This document shows positions 9,010-20,311 of a stretch of 64,000 nucleotides of DNA, piece by piece. The stretch covers positions 1-64,000 of the forward strand of contig JAGVVL010000032.1 in the NCBI GenBank assembly GCA_018287875.1, read 5' to 3'. The notes under the pieces were generated by a model. The model had not been told where the DNA came from, searched no databases, and worked only from the letters and a program-made list of their open reading frames with translations. Made by a program: the position numbers and the translations under genes. Every line of letters begins with the position of its first letter. Position 1 is the stretch's first letter. Origin of the DNA: Nigrospora sphaerica (taxonomy: Eukaryota > Ascomycota > Sordariomycetes > Amphisphaeriales > Apiosporaceae).

Positions 9010-11075
9010 GATATTAAAAAAGGGGGGGGTTATGTGTATCTCGAGTTTGCGCCCAGGGTTAGGCTGATCTTTTTTACTCTTATATTTCTCATGCGCTTTA
9101 TTTTGGACAAGCATAAGATATCCTACCCTTTCCCCCTGCGGGGTTTGGATATTAGAGGAAGGGGTAAGTGGTTGTATTGCTGCTAGGGGAAAGGCAATAG
9201 CAAAATTTCTTTTTTACTTTGTTTTTAATAGCGTAAGCGGCAAGGAAGGGGTTTGAATTTTTTTTTAACTTATCCTTTCGACCCTTTTTTTTTACCCTCC
9301 CTTGCGGGGAGGGAAAAAAAAGGCCGGACTAGTGTAACCGACTAGTCTAATAAAAATTTTCTAGGCAGCTCCGGCTCCGCAGCCCAGTACGTCCTTAGAC
9401 GGACGAAGGGCTAATTTTTTTTTATTCTTAGAAAAAAATAAGCCCTTACTGACCCCTCTCCCCCGCAAGCTTGCCGGTTATTTTTTATTATAAATAATAA
9501 TAAAAAAAAATTAGAAGCCGGAGGGGGAGAGGGGTCAGCACTAAAGTGCGCTGACCCCGGACCCAGCCCCTCTCTCGACTTAAAAAAAAGTATAAAAAGA
9601 GAGAGGGGCTAGGGGTCCGGGGTGCGAAGCCGGGAATCTCCGCATTATTTTTTAATTATTCCCCTAGGGAACCCCTCGGTACTTTTTTTTTAGAAAAAAA
9701 AGTCGAGGGGGGTCTAATTTTTTTCTAATAATTCAAAAAATAAGAAGAGGGGTCAGATTAGAAAAATCTTCGATTTTTCTAAGACTAGTCGTTACTAGTC
9801 GGGGTTACCCCGGTTATTTTTTTTTTGTTTTTTTTTTTCCCCTCCCCGCATGCATGCGGGGAGGGAAAAAAATTAGCCCTTATCTCTTATCTCGAGTTTG
9901 CTGACCCCAGCCCCTCTCTCTCTTTTATTAGAAGGCTGGGGTATGGGTTATTATTCTAAATAATAATAACCAGGGGGGGGGGGGAGCTCGGGCTATGCAC
10001 GGCTTCTAATTTTATTATTATTAGAAATAATAAAAAAAAAATGGCAAGGGCACCCCTGAAATTAGAGATTAGAACATGTCATAAAAACGAAATTACAAAT
10101 GAATCTTCATTTAAATACAAAGACGGTAGTCGAGTGCTTAAAAACTTCAGAGTGATTTTCCAGATGCTTTAAAGCCAGTTTTATCCAAATGGAATAGAGA
10201 CTATTCTGTAGGACACCTCCTCTTTCACCACCCTATTATTACAGTTGAAGATGATTAAAGGGAGTTTTAAGACAAGCAATAAAGATATTTATGTCTTTAA
10301 TAATGATAATAATTATACTGTAGTTTATTATAGCAAATAGAATATTTTACTTCTATATTGGACCTTGATTTATTATAGAATAAATTTCTAAGAATATTAT
10401 ATTTTAGTAATACTTGAGAGGTAGCTTTATTTTATTTTATAAAGTGAGGCGATAGTGTTTTTATTGTAGATTACGATAAAAGGGTAATCAGTATTACTGA
10501 GGAGTAAACAAGATTTGAAAAATCTCCTCCATACTACTCCTTAATTATTTCCCCTCCCCGCAAGGGAGGGAATTAAGGAGTAAATATGAAATGAAAAATC
10601 TTCATACTTCTTTTTCTTCTCATCCTTGATATCTTCCTCCCCAAAAAAATCTTCGATTTTTAAGGGCTAGACCCAAGGACCTAGTCCCCTTTCGCGATCC
10701 CCGGCTTCGCCCTCCCAGGGTTATGCAAGCTTGCATACCTAAAGCGGGGGTTTAGGGGGTCGGGTGGATAACCGACTAGCAGGGCTAGGCCGAACCTTTC
10801 GACCCTTCCCCTCCCTTGCGGGGAGGGGAAAAAAGGCCGGACTAGGAACCGCAGCTAGACTAAGAAAAATCGAAGATTTTTCTAAGGCTAGCCCTAATCT
10901 CGGTACTTTTTTTTTAAAGGGTCGAGGGGTGGTTCTTTTTACCCTCATATGCGGGGAGGGGAAAAAAATTTAGAAAGGTGGAAGGGGGAAGAATTAAGCC
11001 TTGAAGTATTATTTTCCTGTAAAGTAACAATTAGATATTTAGGTATGTTTTTAATTTCATTTATCTTAATAAAAA
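9010..11075. repeat. Long array of nested hairpins
   Basis: A 2-kb stretch built almost wholly of recurring modules: the cccagtacgtcc...ggacgaaggg block (9372-9411), AT hairpins (9480-9520, 10005-10045), ctctct stems (9563-9610), the ccgactagt...aagaaaaatcgaag module (9330, 9765, 10850) and GC-rich arms gcatgcatgcggg (9848). A broken ORF lies at 10060-10256. The 10260-10560 part is AT-rich unique sequence without a gene I can identify. Confidence 0.75.
10060..10256 (+). pseudogene. Broken unidentified ORF fragment
   Basis: One frame reads LKLEIRTCHKNEITNESSF then KYKDGSRVLKNFRVIF, and after a single frameshift near 10162 another reads DALKPVLSKWNRDYSVGHL and ends ITVEDD-stop at about 10256. 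The composition looks like former protein-coding sequence and unlike the surrounding repeats. I do not recognise the family. A fragment of a plasmid-derived gene is possible but unsupported. Confidence 0.35.
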
Positions 11076-14000
11076 ATGAGTCAGTTAGTAAGAAGTAATT
11101 TTCAAAACCATCCTTTCCATTTAGTATCTCCTTCGCCTTGACCTTTCTATACAAGTTTAAGTCTATTTAGTTTAACTCTAAGTGGAGCATTATCTATGCA
11201 TAGCTTTAGTAATTCATATAATGTATTATTTTTAGCTTTATTAATGGTAGTATTTTCTATGTCATTCTGATTCCGTGACATAATTAGTGAGGGTAAAATT
11301 AAATTAATAGAATATGGATTGAATTTTTTTTCACGGTTACACCCCAGGTCAGCGTACTTAAAAATAGCTAAAGCTGTTCCTATAGAAGATGTAAAAGAAG
11401 CTTTAAATATATATACTTCAAAAGAAGAGTTCTTTAATAAGTATAATGTATATAAAGATAAAAATAACTTAGGTTATTATTTAGCAGGTCTTTTAGAGGA
11501 GATGGTAGCATATCTATACCCTCTTTAGGTAACACTACCATGAACAGAATACTTAATCCTAGAATAGTTTTTACTACTCATATAGATAATTTAGGTTTGT
11601 ATGCTTTTATTCAATCAGAATTAGGAAATATAGGGCGTTTTCAAACTACAGGTAATGTACTCCGTTATATTATTGGAGATAAAAACGGAATTCTTGTTTT
11701 TATCCATTTAATACATGGTAAACTTCGGACACCTAAAAATAAAAGATTTAATGATTTAATTCAAAATTTTAATGTAAAATATTCTTTAAATATATCAGAA
11801 AGTCATTTAGATTTTTCTGCTTTCGATAATAATAGTTGATTAACAGGTTTTGCAGAATCAGATGGACATTTTGGTATTAAATATTTAGAAAGTAAACCTA
11901 AATCTGAAGATATGAAAAGATCCAGAAGTGAAAACATAAGTTTAAAATTCAGATTGGATCAACGTGCATATGATAAACCTACATCTTCTTCTATGTTACC
12001 TTTTATGGAAAAACTGGCATCTTTTTTAAATTGTAATGTAAAAATGTATAACAGTAATAAAACACGTACAGAAATATTATCTTTATCAGTCTCAGCTATA
12101 AATAATCTAAAACCTCTTATTGATTATTTTTATAAATATCCTTTAATAGGGGAGAAATATGATAAATATTCTAAATGAAGTAGAGTTTATTACATGATAA
12201 TATCTAAAGAACATTTAACAAAAGAAGGAAGATTAAAAATTAGATCTTTAATAGAGAACTCTTAACTATGTACGCTAAAAAAATCGAAGATTTTTTTACG
12301 CCTTCAAGTAGCCCTGCTTATCCCGACCCCCACCCCCACCCCTCGGGGGGTGGGGGTGAGGGGGATCAGCACTAGAGTGCTTATAAAAATCGTAGATTTT
12401 TATTCGGGCATTATTTTTTGAATTATTAGAATAATTCAAAAAATTAGACCCCTGACCCCAGGCGCTAGCTGACCTCCTCCCCCTAAACCCGCATATGCGG
12501 GGAGGGGCGAAGCCGGGGGGGGGTATGGGAAAGACAAAAAAGAATATTCTATTCTATTCAGCCTTAAAAGTGCTCTCGTTAAATTTAACTATATGCTGGA
12601 AACTCCTAAAGCCTTAGGCATTAAAATATTTATTTAATATTATTAGTAAAAGTCCTAAAGGATGTACCAATGGATAATCAGCAGGAAACCAAAGGACGTA
12701 TAATTATCCTGGTAGGGTCCTCAGAGACTATATGTTAAAAATTAATGCGTTATAATTTTAAACCCATTATTTAAGATATAGGCCACTTAATGCTGAAAGG
12801 TATTAATTTTTGACTTTTTTAGGTAACCACACTCTTGCAGTACAAAAAGGTTTAAATTTAGGTGTTATTTTATTTATAGTATCTGAAGCTTTATTTTTTA
12901 TGGCTATATTCTGAGCATTCTTTCATAGTGCCCTTACACCTACAGTAGAATTAGGAGCTCAATGACCTCCTTTAGGTATAGAACCAGTTAATCCTTTCGA
13001 GCTTCCTTTATTAAATACAGTAATATTATTATCAAGTGGGGCAACAGTTACTTATGCTCACCATTCTTTAATACAAGGGGAAAGAAAAGGAGCTTTATAC
13101 GGTTCTATAGCTACTGTATTATTAGCAGTTATATTCACAGGATTCCAAGGATTAGAGTATAGCGTATCATCTTTCACTATCAGTGATGGTGCTTTTGGTA
13201 CATGTTTCTTCTTCGGTACAGGTTTCCACGGTTTGGGAAATATAATACTTTTTTTATATCATAATAATAAATATAACAGTTCTATCTTAAAAAGAGATAA
13301 AGGCGTGTTGGCGCTTTCGGCTAGCATGTGCACTAAAAGATTCTTTTCAACCAATTCTAAAGTAGCATCCCCTGTATCCCGACCCCTGGGGTATGGAGAG
13401 GGTAGCAACCCCTTAGGGTGTGCAAGCTACGAGGGGATAGGGGTATCCTCAACCTCTGATTATGGATTAGAAGATAAAGAATCGGAAATTTGTCCTAATT
13501 GAGTTACAGGTTTTTCAGATGCAGAGTCCAGTTTTAGTCTGAAAATTTCTAAAAAAAGTACTTCTAAATCAGGATGAAGTGTCATACCTGAGTTTAGAAT
13601 AGAGTTACATTGTAGAGATACATTATTATTAAGAAAAATACAATCTTTTTTTGGTGTAGGTATAATTAGCGAACGTATTAATAGAAATACAGTTGTTTAT
13701 AGTGTTCAATCTTATAAGGATATAGTTAATGTGATTTTACCTCATTTCGATAAATATCCTTTGATTACTCAAAAGAAAGCTGACTATCTTCTATTTAAAC
13801 AAGCTGTTAACCTATTAAATTTTAAAGCAATTTCTGATATAGAGATGGTTCGTCAAATTATAAGTATTAGAGCATCCATGAATTGGGGACTATCAGATAC
13901 TTTAAAAACTGAATTTATTAGCGTAGTACCGGTTTCTCGTCCAACCGTTAATTTTGAAGGTATACTTCATCCTAATTGACTAATAGGTTTTGTAGACGGA

Positions 14001-14992
14001 GAAGGTTGTTTTTACGTTAATACAAAAAAAGCTAAAACTCTATCAGGTATTCAGGTTATTATGACTTTCTCTATAGATCAACATGTGAGAGATGAGGTAT
14101 TGTTAACTAATCTTATTGATTATCTAGGGTGCGGTCAAATTGAGAAAGTTCGAACAAGACCTAATCAAGTTAAGTTTGTTGTGTATAAATTTAACGATAT
14201 TCTTAATAAGATAATACCTTTTTTTAAAAGCTATCCTTTACAAGGAATAAAGGCTATGGATTATAAAGATTTCTGTGCTATTTCCAAAATTATGGAGGAT
14301 AAATCTCATTTAACTCCCGAAGGTTTAAAGAAACTAAAATCTTTAAAATCTGGGATGAATAAAGGTAGAATGTAAAGTTAATTATTTATTGAAAAAAAAA
14401 GTAAAGTGTAGGCCCTGTTTGAATTCATATTTAAGTTTATTTTTATAATTATTATAAATAATAATTCAAAAAATTAGCCCTTCGTCCGCTGGCGGCGTAC
14501 TGGGCTGCGGATTATTTTTTTGAGGCTTTGCCTCAAAAAAATTAGGCAGTTAATAAATATAAAATATGTAATTTTTACAGAAAACAAGGTTAATTGCATG
14601 GAGTTCTTTATATGTTATATATTTATATAAAATAAAAATAAAAGATAATATGCAGCCAATCATCTATTAAAATATTACAAAGAATTTTTAATGTTGAAGG
14701 TTCAACGACTAATAAAATAGTGTATTATTCTAATACAATTTTTCAAATTTTGCAGTATAATATACTGCATATTATACTGAAGATATAGTCTAAACAATAA
14801 TGAAAGTTATTGATAATATATGTACACGTTATAATAGGAACAGCTTTCTTAGCAGTAGCTTTATGAAGAATATATTCTTACCATTTAACAGATAACCATC
14901 ATTTAGGTTTTGAGGGTGGAATTTTATACTGACACTTTGTTGATGTAGTTTGACTATTTTTGTACGTGTCTATTTACTACTGAGGTTCTTAA
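11076..14992 (+). CDS. cox3: Cytochrome c oxidase subunit 3 (3 exons)
   Basis: Complex IV core subunit in the inner membrane. Exons are 11076-11294, 12813-13233 and 14823-14992, giving 269 aa, the usual length. The start ATG at 11076 yields [17 protein letters not shown]. Exon 2 carries [21 protein letters not shown] to FFFGTGFHG, and exon 3 [20 protein letters not shown] to YVSIYYWGS-TAA. All three junctions obey exon-end T and intron-end G. TGA encodes Trp at several conserved positions. An acidic, Ser-rich ORF follows 35 nt after the stop. Confidence 0.95.
11295..12265 (+). pseudogene. LAGLIDADG HEG of cox3 intron 1, frameshifted
   Basis: The frame runs from exon 1 through [19 protein letters not shown] to the first motif YYLAGLLE, where GAGGAGATGG replaces the expected GAGGGAGATGG near 11497. 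One G appears lost, so the frame leaves the motif. One frame over, [12 protein letters not shown] continues with the rest of domain 1 and motif 2 ([16 protein letters not shown] near 11839), ending at TAA 12263-12265. Without the lost base this would be an intact two-motif enzyme; as given it is broken. Confidence 0.85.
11295..12812 (+). mobile_element. Group I intron 1 in cox3
   Basis: Inserted after SEG codon GGT. The core lies 3' of the HEG at about 12590-12812: ggaaactcctaaagcc, caatggataatcagcaggaaacc, gtcctcagagactatatg and tttaagatatagg are typical group I P, Q, R and S segments. GC palindromes (12310-12370 and 12465-12530) are inserted between the HEG and the core. Confidence 0.85.
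13234..14375 (+). CDS. LAGLIDADG homing endonuclease, cox3 intron 2
   Basis: Reads in frame with cox3 exon 2 and is open throughout with TGA as Trp, stopping at 14373-14375. The motifs are [12 protein letters not shown] (near 13500) and [12 protein letters not shown] (near 13977), in a typical two-domain monomeric LAGLIDADG enzyme ending [15 protein letters not shown]. The N-terminal linker holds an in-frame GC-rich repeat insertion (13375-13445, translated [15 protein letters not shown]), showing that the enzyme frame tolerated it. Likely homing endonuclease of its own intron. Confidence 0.88.
13234..14822 (+). mobile_element. Group I intron 2 in cox3
   Basis: Splits GGT T|TA CAC in the conserved FHGLHV region. 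The core follows the HEG: gcagccaatcatc near 14651, ggttcaacgactaa near 14699 and gaagatatagtctaaac near 14779. A copy of the cccttcgtccgc...ggcgtactgggctgc block is inserted in reverse orientation near 14477. Confidence 0.85.
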
Positions 14993-15026
14993 TAGAGTCT
15001 CTATTTAATTTTAGAAATTTAAGAGC

Positions 15027-16000
15027 TTGCGCGTGCATTCCTTCGGTACCGAAGGGGCTGCAGGCGCTTTGGTTATCTTTAGCATTTTTCCTTTATCTGT
15101 GGTTTTACCATCTTCATTTTTATTGGCTTCATCTTCAGGAGATGAAGATGATTATTCAGGATCAGAGGATTTTTCAGATTCAGATGATTCTTCAGGATCA
15201 GAGAAATCTTCAGGATCCAAAAATAAAGATATAGATACACGATTAGGATCTATACAGTCTGATCGTGAAAATTTAAATAGGGCTATGTCTAATGCGAACC
15301 CTAGTGGTAAAAGAAAAGCTATAGGAGAATTACAAGAAAGATATCCAAAAAACTTAAAAACGTAGAAAGCCTAGATGAATTTTTAGAAAAGGTAGATGAA
15401 GAATTAACTTCTAAAACTAAAGATGTTACGGGTGGATCTAATGATTCAGATGTTGATCCTGATGAGAAGTTAAATCTTCATGAAGAACACGTTTTAGTAG
15501 ATAAAGCTCGTAATGGAGATAAGGATGCTGTAAGAGAATTACAGGATAGATTCCCTGAATTTTTTGAAGGCGCTAGTACTTTTCAAGGGCTAGATCGAGT
15601 AGATCGTATGATAGAATTGGAAATTATGGAGAATATTCGTAATGAAAAACCTGGTTTAAGTGATTCTGAAGTTGAAGCTATACTAGCTTCAATGAAAGAA
15701 AACAATACTAAGAAAAAAGATAAGGATAAGGATGACGATGATGATGACGATTCTAAAGGAGGTGGTGATAGTGCTAGCGGTCTAGGAGGTAGTACAAGTG
15801 GTCCTTCTGGAGGTTCTTCATCGGCAGGTCCTTCTGCTTCTGGAGGTTCTTCATCCGCAGGTCCTTCTGCTTCTGGAGGTTCTTCATCCGCAGGTCCTTC
15901 TGCTTCTGGAGGTTCTTCTTCTAAAGTATCATCACCTTTAGATTATGTTCTTGAAAAAGAAAGTATCGAAATGCCCTCTTTATTTGAAGGGGATGAATAA
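15027..16000 (+). CDS. Acidic Ser-rich ORF downstream of cox3
   Basis: Function unknown. It starts at TTG 15027 (a TAG lies in frame shortly upstream) with a hydrophobic stretch (ALVIFSIFPLSVVLPSSFLLA), then a Ser/Asp/Glu-rich run. Two frames join if one A is added in the A run at 15356-15360: ...ELQERYPKNLK in one, NVESLDEFLEKVDEELTS in the next. The C-terminal part has a KDKDKDDDDDDDSK stretch and three 33-nt tandem repeats (15809-15907; 11-aa unit GGSSSAGPSAS), ending MPSLFEGDE-TAA. It resembles the ORFs next to cox2 and nad5 in plan (hydrophobic start, charged low-complexity tail), not in clear sequence. Confidence 0.5.
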
Positions 16001-16882
16001 TCTTAAAACTTTTTCTACCTATACCCTTATATGGATAGGGCGTTCCTTCCCCACAAGCGTGCTAGAGGAAGCACGGTTCTCCAGGGCGTGCCTCAACGCA
16101 AGCGTGTGGGGGTTCGGGGAGGGGCTGGTATCCTTAGCTTGCGCTCCTTCCTCCTTCCTACCTCCTCAATTCTATTGAGGAGGAAGGGTAGGATAGGGTA
16201 AGAAGGGGTAAAGGTTATAAAGGGGATGAGGGGACTAGATGTTTCTATGGACCATATTGAATATTTAAAGTCTGTTCTTCCCATGATCCTAAATATTTCT
16301 GTTATCTATTTAACTAAAATTAGATTTAGTGCCTGCTCCGGCTCCGCAGCCCAGTACGTCCTTAGACGGACGAAGGGCTAATTTTTGAAGGCTAATCCGA
16401 GGAACGCCAGTAGGCGTTCCTCGGGGGATAAGCAAGCTAGCTCTTACCCCAGCCCTCTCTCTCATAATGAGAGAGAGGGGCTGGGGTCAGAAGTAGACCC
16501 TTAAAAAAAGTACAAAGAGCTTGCGCGCGCTAATTTTTTCCCCTCCCTTTGCGGGGAGGGAAAAAAAATTAGCGCAAGCTCTAATCCCCTGATCCCTGAT
16601 CCCCCTGATCCCAGCCTTCTAATAAAAGAGAGAGAGGGGCTGGGGGGCGAGGGGATCAGGGGGGGGGCCGCAAGCTCATGGGGATATGGGCTAATTTTTT
16701 TTTATTATTCTAAAAAAAAAGGCTACGCACCTAAAGCTCCCCTAAGAAAAATCTACGATTTTTATAAGCATCCCCATATAGAGGGACGCCTAGGGGATTT
16801 AGTGATAAGGGGGTGGCCCGCTTAAGAAAAATCGTAGATTTTTCTAAGCCTTCAAAAAATAAACTGCGCAATGGCACTAAAA
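16001..16882. repeat. Repeat-rich spacer before trnI
   Basis: No gene is seen. It contains the cccagtacgtcc...ggacgaaggg block (16345-16380), several ctctct stem-loops (16445-16485, 16618-16645), GC palindromes near 16545 and two aaaaatc(g/t)...gattttt modules near 16750 and 16825. Confidence 0.7.
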
Positions 16883-16954
16883 GATTCTTTAGCTTAATCG
16901 GTAAAGCGCATTCTTGATAAGAATGTTATTCAAGTTCAATTCTTGAAAGAATTA
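16883..16954 (+). tRNA. trnI: tRNA-Ile (GAT)
   Basis: The acceptor gattctt pairs with aagaatt (first pair G.U). The anticodon stem cattct/agaatg presents GAT, and the T-arm is aagttcaattctt. Confidence 0.9.
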
Positions 16955-17502
16955 AATCTGATTAGCTTAAGAGCTAAAAAAAAAAAAATCGGCTACGCTT
17001 ATCCCCCTGATCCCCTGATCCCCAACCCCCTCGGGTCTACTTCTCTGGGGTGAGAGAGAGGGGCTGGGTTATTTTTTTTTTATTATTATAAATAATAATA
17101 AAAAAAAATTAGAAGCCGGGTTTGGGGGATATAGGACTAGGACAGGCTAGTCCTGTGCTAGGCCGTCCCCCCCCGATGCGTTAGGGGGGCGAAGCCGGGG
17201 TAAAAAAAAAAATTAGTTCCATACCCTGGGGTCGCTTATTTTTTTCCCTCCCCGCATGCGGGGAGGGGAAAAAAAAATTAGTGAAAGACTAATTTTTTTT
17301 CACAAAAAAAAATAATGGAACACGGAGCAAGCTCTAGATTTTTTAAGCCCTAATCCCCTTGCTTAGAAGCCGCCCCCTCCCCCCTCGGCACCCCAGGGGT
17401 GAGGAGGGGTTAGGGGATCAGGGATTAGGGCATGCATCCCTATCCTTTCGGATAGGGATGCTATGTGTTTAAGTATAGTTGAAATTATAGTAACTATCTC
17501 CA
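16955..17502. repeat. Repeat-rich spacer before rnl
   Basis: No gene is seen. An AT hairpin (17068-17110), an acaggctagtcctgtgctaggc palindromic block (17138-17165), and a composite ending aataatggaacacggagcaagc (17218-17335) fill it. Confidence 0.7.
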
Positions 17503-17572
17503 CGGATTAGGGCCGGGTTAGTAAGGCGTCCCATTTGGGTTGTAGTTTTATATTTGAGTCGTAATAAACCGA
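17503..17572 (+). pseudogene. Degenerate trnP
   Basis: The 5' half is nearly identical to trnP at 3272 (cggattagggccgggtt-gtaaggcgtcccatttgggt), but the anticodon stem no longer pairs (tccca/tgtag), the T-arm is altered and the acceptor has an A.A mismatch. It lies where many Pezizomycotina have the S-W-P end of the tRNA cluster before rnl, so it may be the ancestral locus after trnP moved. Confidence 0.78.
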
Positions 17573-20311
17573 AATGAAAAATGAGTAGTGATATAGTGTA
17601 TTGGATATAGAAAAATATTTATATAAATATAAGTATACAAAGAAACTATTAAGGATCCCTAGCTATGTATTAAAGAGTATTTTTAAGTTATGAATTAATC
17701 AAAACATATAAACTCTTAGAGAAATTAAGTAATAAACGAAAGCGAATTGAAATATCTTAGTAGCTTCAGGAAAAGAAATCAAACGAGATTCTACGATTAG
17801 TGTGAATGAAAGTAGAGCAGCCTATATACAATATGAGTATATTAATAAGTAAAATGGATGAAAACCTGTTTGAATATTAAGGGGAACCTTCCTCTAAGGC
17901 TAAATATAATACATCAGCGACAGCGAATAAGTACCGTGAGGGAACGGGTGAAATAGTGGTTTTATAAGCAGCTCGAGCTGGTTAAAAAGTAAGAGCGTAC
18001 CTTTTGCATAATGGGTCACCAAGTTAACATTAGATGCGAGCGTAATTGCGCGTAGTTAAAACGATGATCAAAAAATGAATTAGTGTCTAAAGTTAGACCC
18101 GAAGCTAGGTGATCTTACTACAATCAGGATTATAAAAGTCCGAACCGGTTATTGTGGCAAAAATATCGGAAGAATTGTGGTAAGTGAGTGAAAGACAATC
18201 CTGACCTAGATAGCTGGTTTTCTGCGAAACCTATAATAGTAGGCAATTTTAGTAACATCTTAGCAGGTACAGAACTTCATCTCAGACAGGATGTAGAAAA
18301 AATTATGTTATAGGTTTAGGCGTATCCTAATCCCTAAAAGGAAAGGGATCATAAACTTATAGTATAATAAACATCTTATTTTGTACAGATCGGGGGATCG
18401 TAGAGATTTTATCGGTGAGATTGTAGACTCGGAATGGCAATAATGAATACTGAATTATCAGACATAGAATGATAAGGTTGTATGTCAAAAGGGAAACAGC
18501 CCAGAACATAGGTTAAGGTTCCTAAATCGTTATCAAGTGAAATTAAGAAAGTTTTTATTTAAGCCGACAAGGAGATGGGCTTAGAAGCAGCCATAATTCA
18601 AAGACCTCGTAATAGAGCGCTTGTTAATTTTTTAAAAGCATCGAAAATTTAACGGATCTAAATAATGTACCGATACCTTGTCCATATTAGATTATAATAG
18701 AATAATATCTTCATCCCTCGAAAGCGAGGGATGAAGATTATAATCTTTTACTGGGGTAGCAGAACATTGAGTAAACATGAAGCATTATTATTATTTTTAT
18801 AATAAATGTGTTAGTAAAAAGTTTAAGGCTTTTTATTTACAGTATACTCAAGAGAGAATGGTGACATGAGTAACAAAAAAGAAGTTCGGGGGCTAAAGGG
18901 TGCATCATGATGCGTCCTCCTGAGCACTCGCCTAAAGCTTATGGTTTTATTTAAAGTAACGGCCTCTAAGTTATCACTTCCAAAGGTTGAAACGATGAGA
19001 AAATCTTATTACTTAAATGACAACATTTTTGACTAAGTGGAAAGTGTGCTGGAAAAAATAAGTAATATATCTTATTAAACAATAAGATGAAGAAAAACCG
19101 TACCTAGAAACTGTGACAAGTAAGCTAGTGTAGAATACGAAGGCGTAAATGAGCTAACAATCATAAAGGAACTCGGCAAACTGACTACCATAACTTCGGG
19201 ATAAGGAGGACTCAGTCGCTCCGTTTTGATAGTTTTACTGTTAAAATGGTTACGATGGAAGGAGCATGAAATAATGTTGTACGACTGTTTAATTAAAACA
19301 AAGCACTTTGCATTACGACTTAAGTCTAAGTATAGAGTGTGATTTCTGCCCGGTGCCGGCTGGCTAACGAAAATAACTAACTTTAAAAGGTTTGGTACTG
19401 TAGGAACCCCCGGTTAATGGCGGCCTTAGCGTGAGGGTCCTAAGGTAGCGGAATACCTTGACTGTTAAATGCAGTCTTTGCATGAATGATGTAACGATAC
19501 AACAGCTGTCTCTATGATTGACTCAGTGAAATTGGCATAACTGTGCAGATACAGTTTACCTCTAGTTAGACGAGAAGACCCTATGCAGCTTTACTGTTAC
19601 TAATTATTAGGTATGGTTGGGGACAAATTTTAGTAAATAAGGTAATTGATCAGATACAAATGTAATACCTTTATTATGGGGATCGTATTGTGAGGATTAT
19701 TTAATCCCCACCTTTTCCTAACCAGAAAAGAGTGTAACCTTAGAAAGGAAAAATTGCTAGGAGACAGTTTATGCGGGGCACAGACCCCACAAAGAGTAAA
19801 TGGGAGTGTCCAAATATGTTATATGTCTGTTTTTATATCCCTGTACAGGGATAAGCGTAAGCTAACAGAATGTATCACGGAACAAATAATCAGAAATTCT
19901 GGTTATTTTTTTGTTTGTAATATTAGATAGCATTATGCTATATTCTATCATATATATGTATAGATGTACAAGCTAGACAGTAATATGTCTAAATATTGGC
20001 GTTTCTGTATTTAGATGCTTATAATAGTGTAGACTTACAGGGTATTAATGAGAAAACCAATTTATCGTAGGTAGGATTTTAATTATTGTGGAAATAATTG
20101 TAGTTGAGATATTACGAAATATTATTCTATTATCTCATTAGTTATTGCATATAATATGCAATAGGTTATGTATGATACTTACCAAGTTTAATGGCTAAAT
20201 CTTGCTTAACTGTTTGACCACCAACAAGTCTTACAGTCGCGTAAGCGGGCATAGGATCACAAGACACAACAAGGAAAGGTCTTGGATTATTGGAAAAGCT
20301 ACGCTAGGGAT

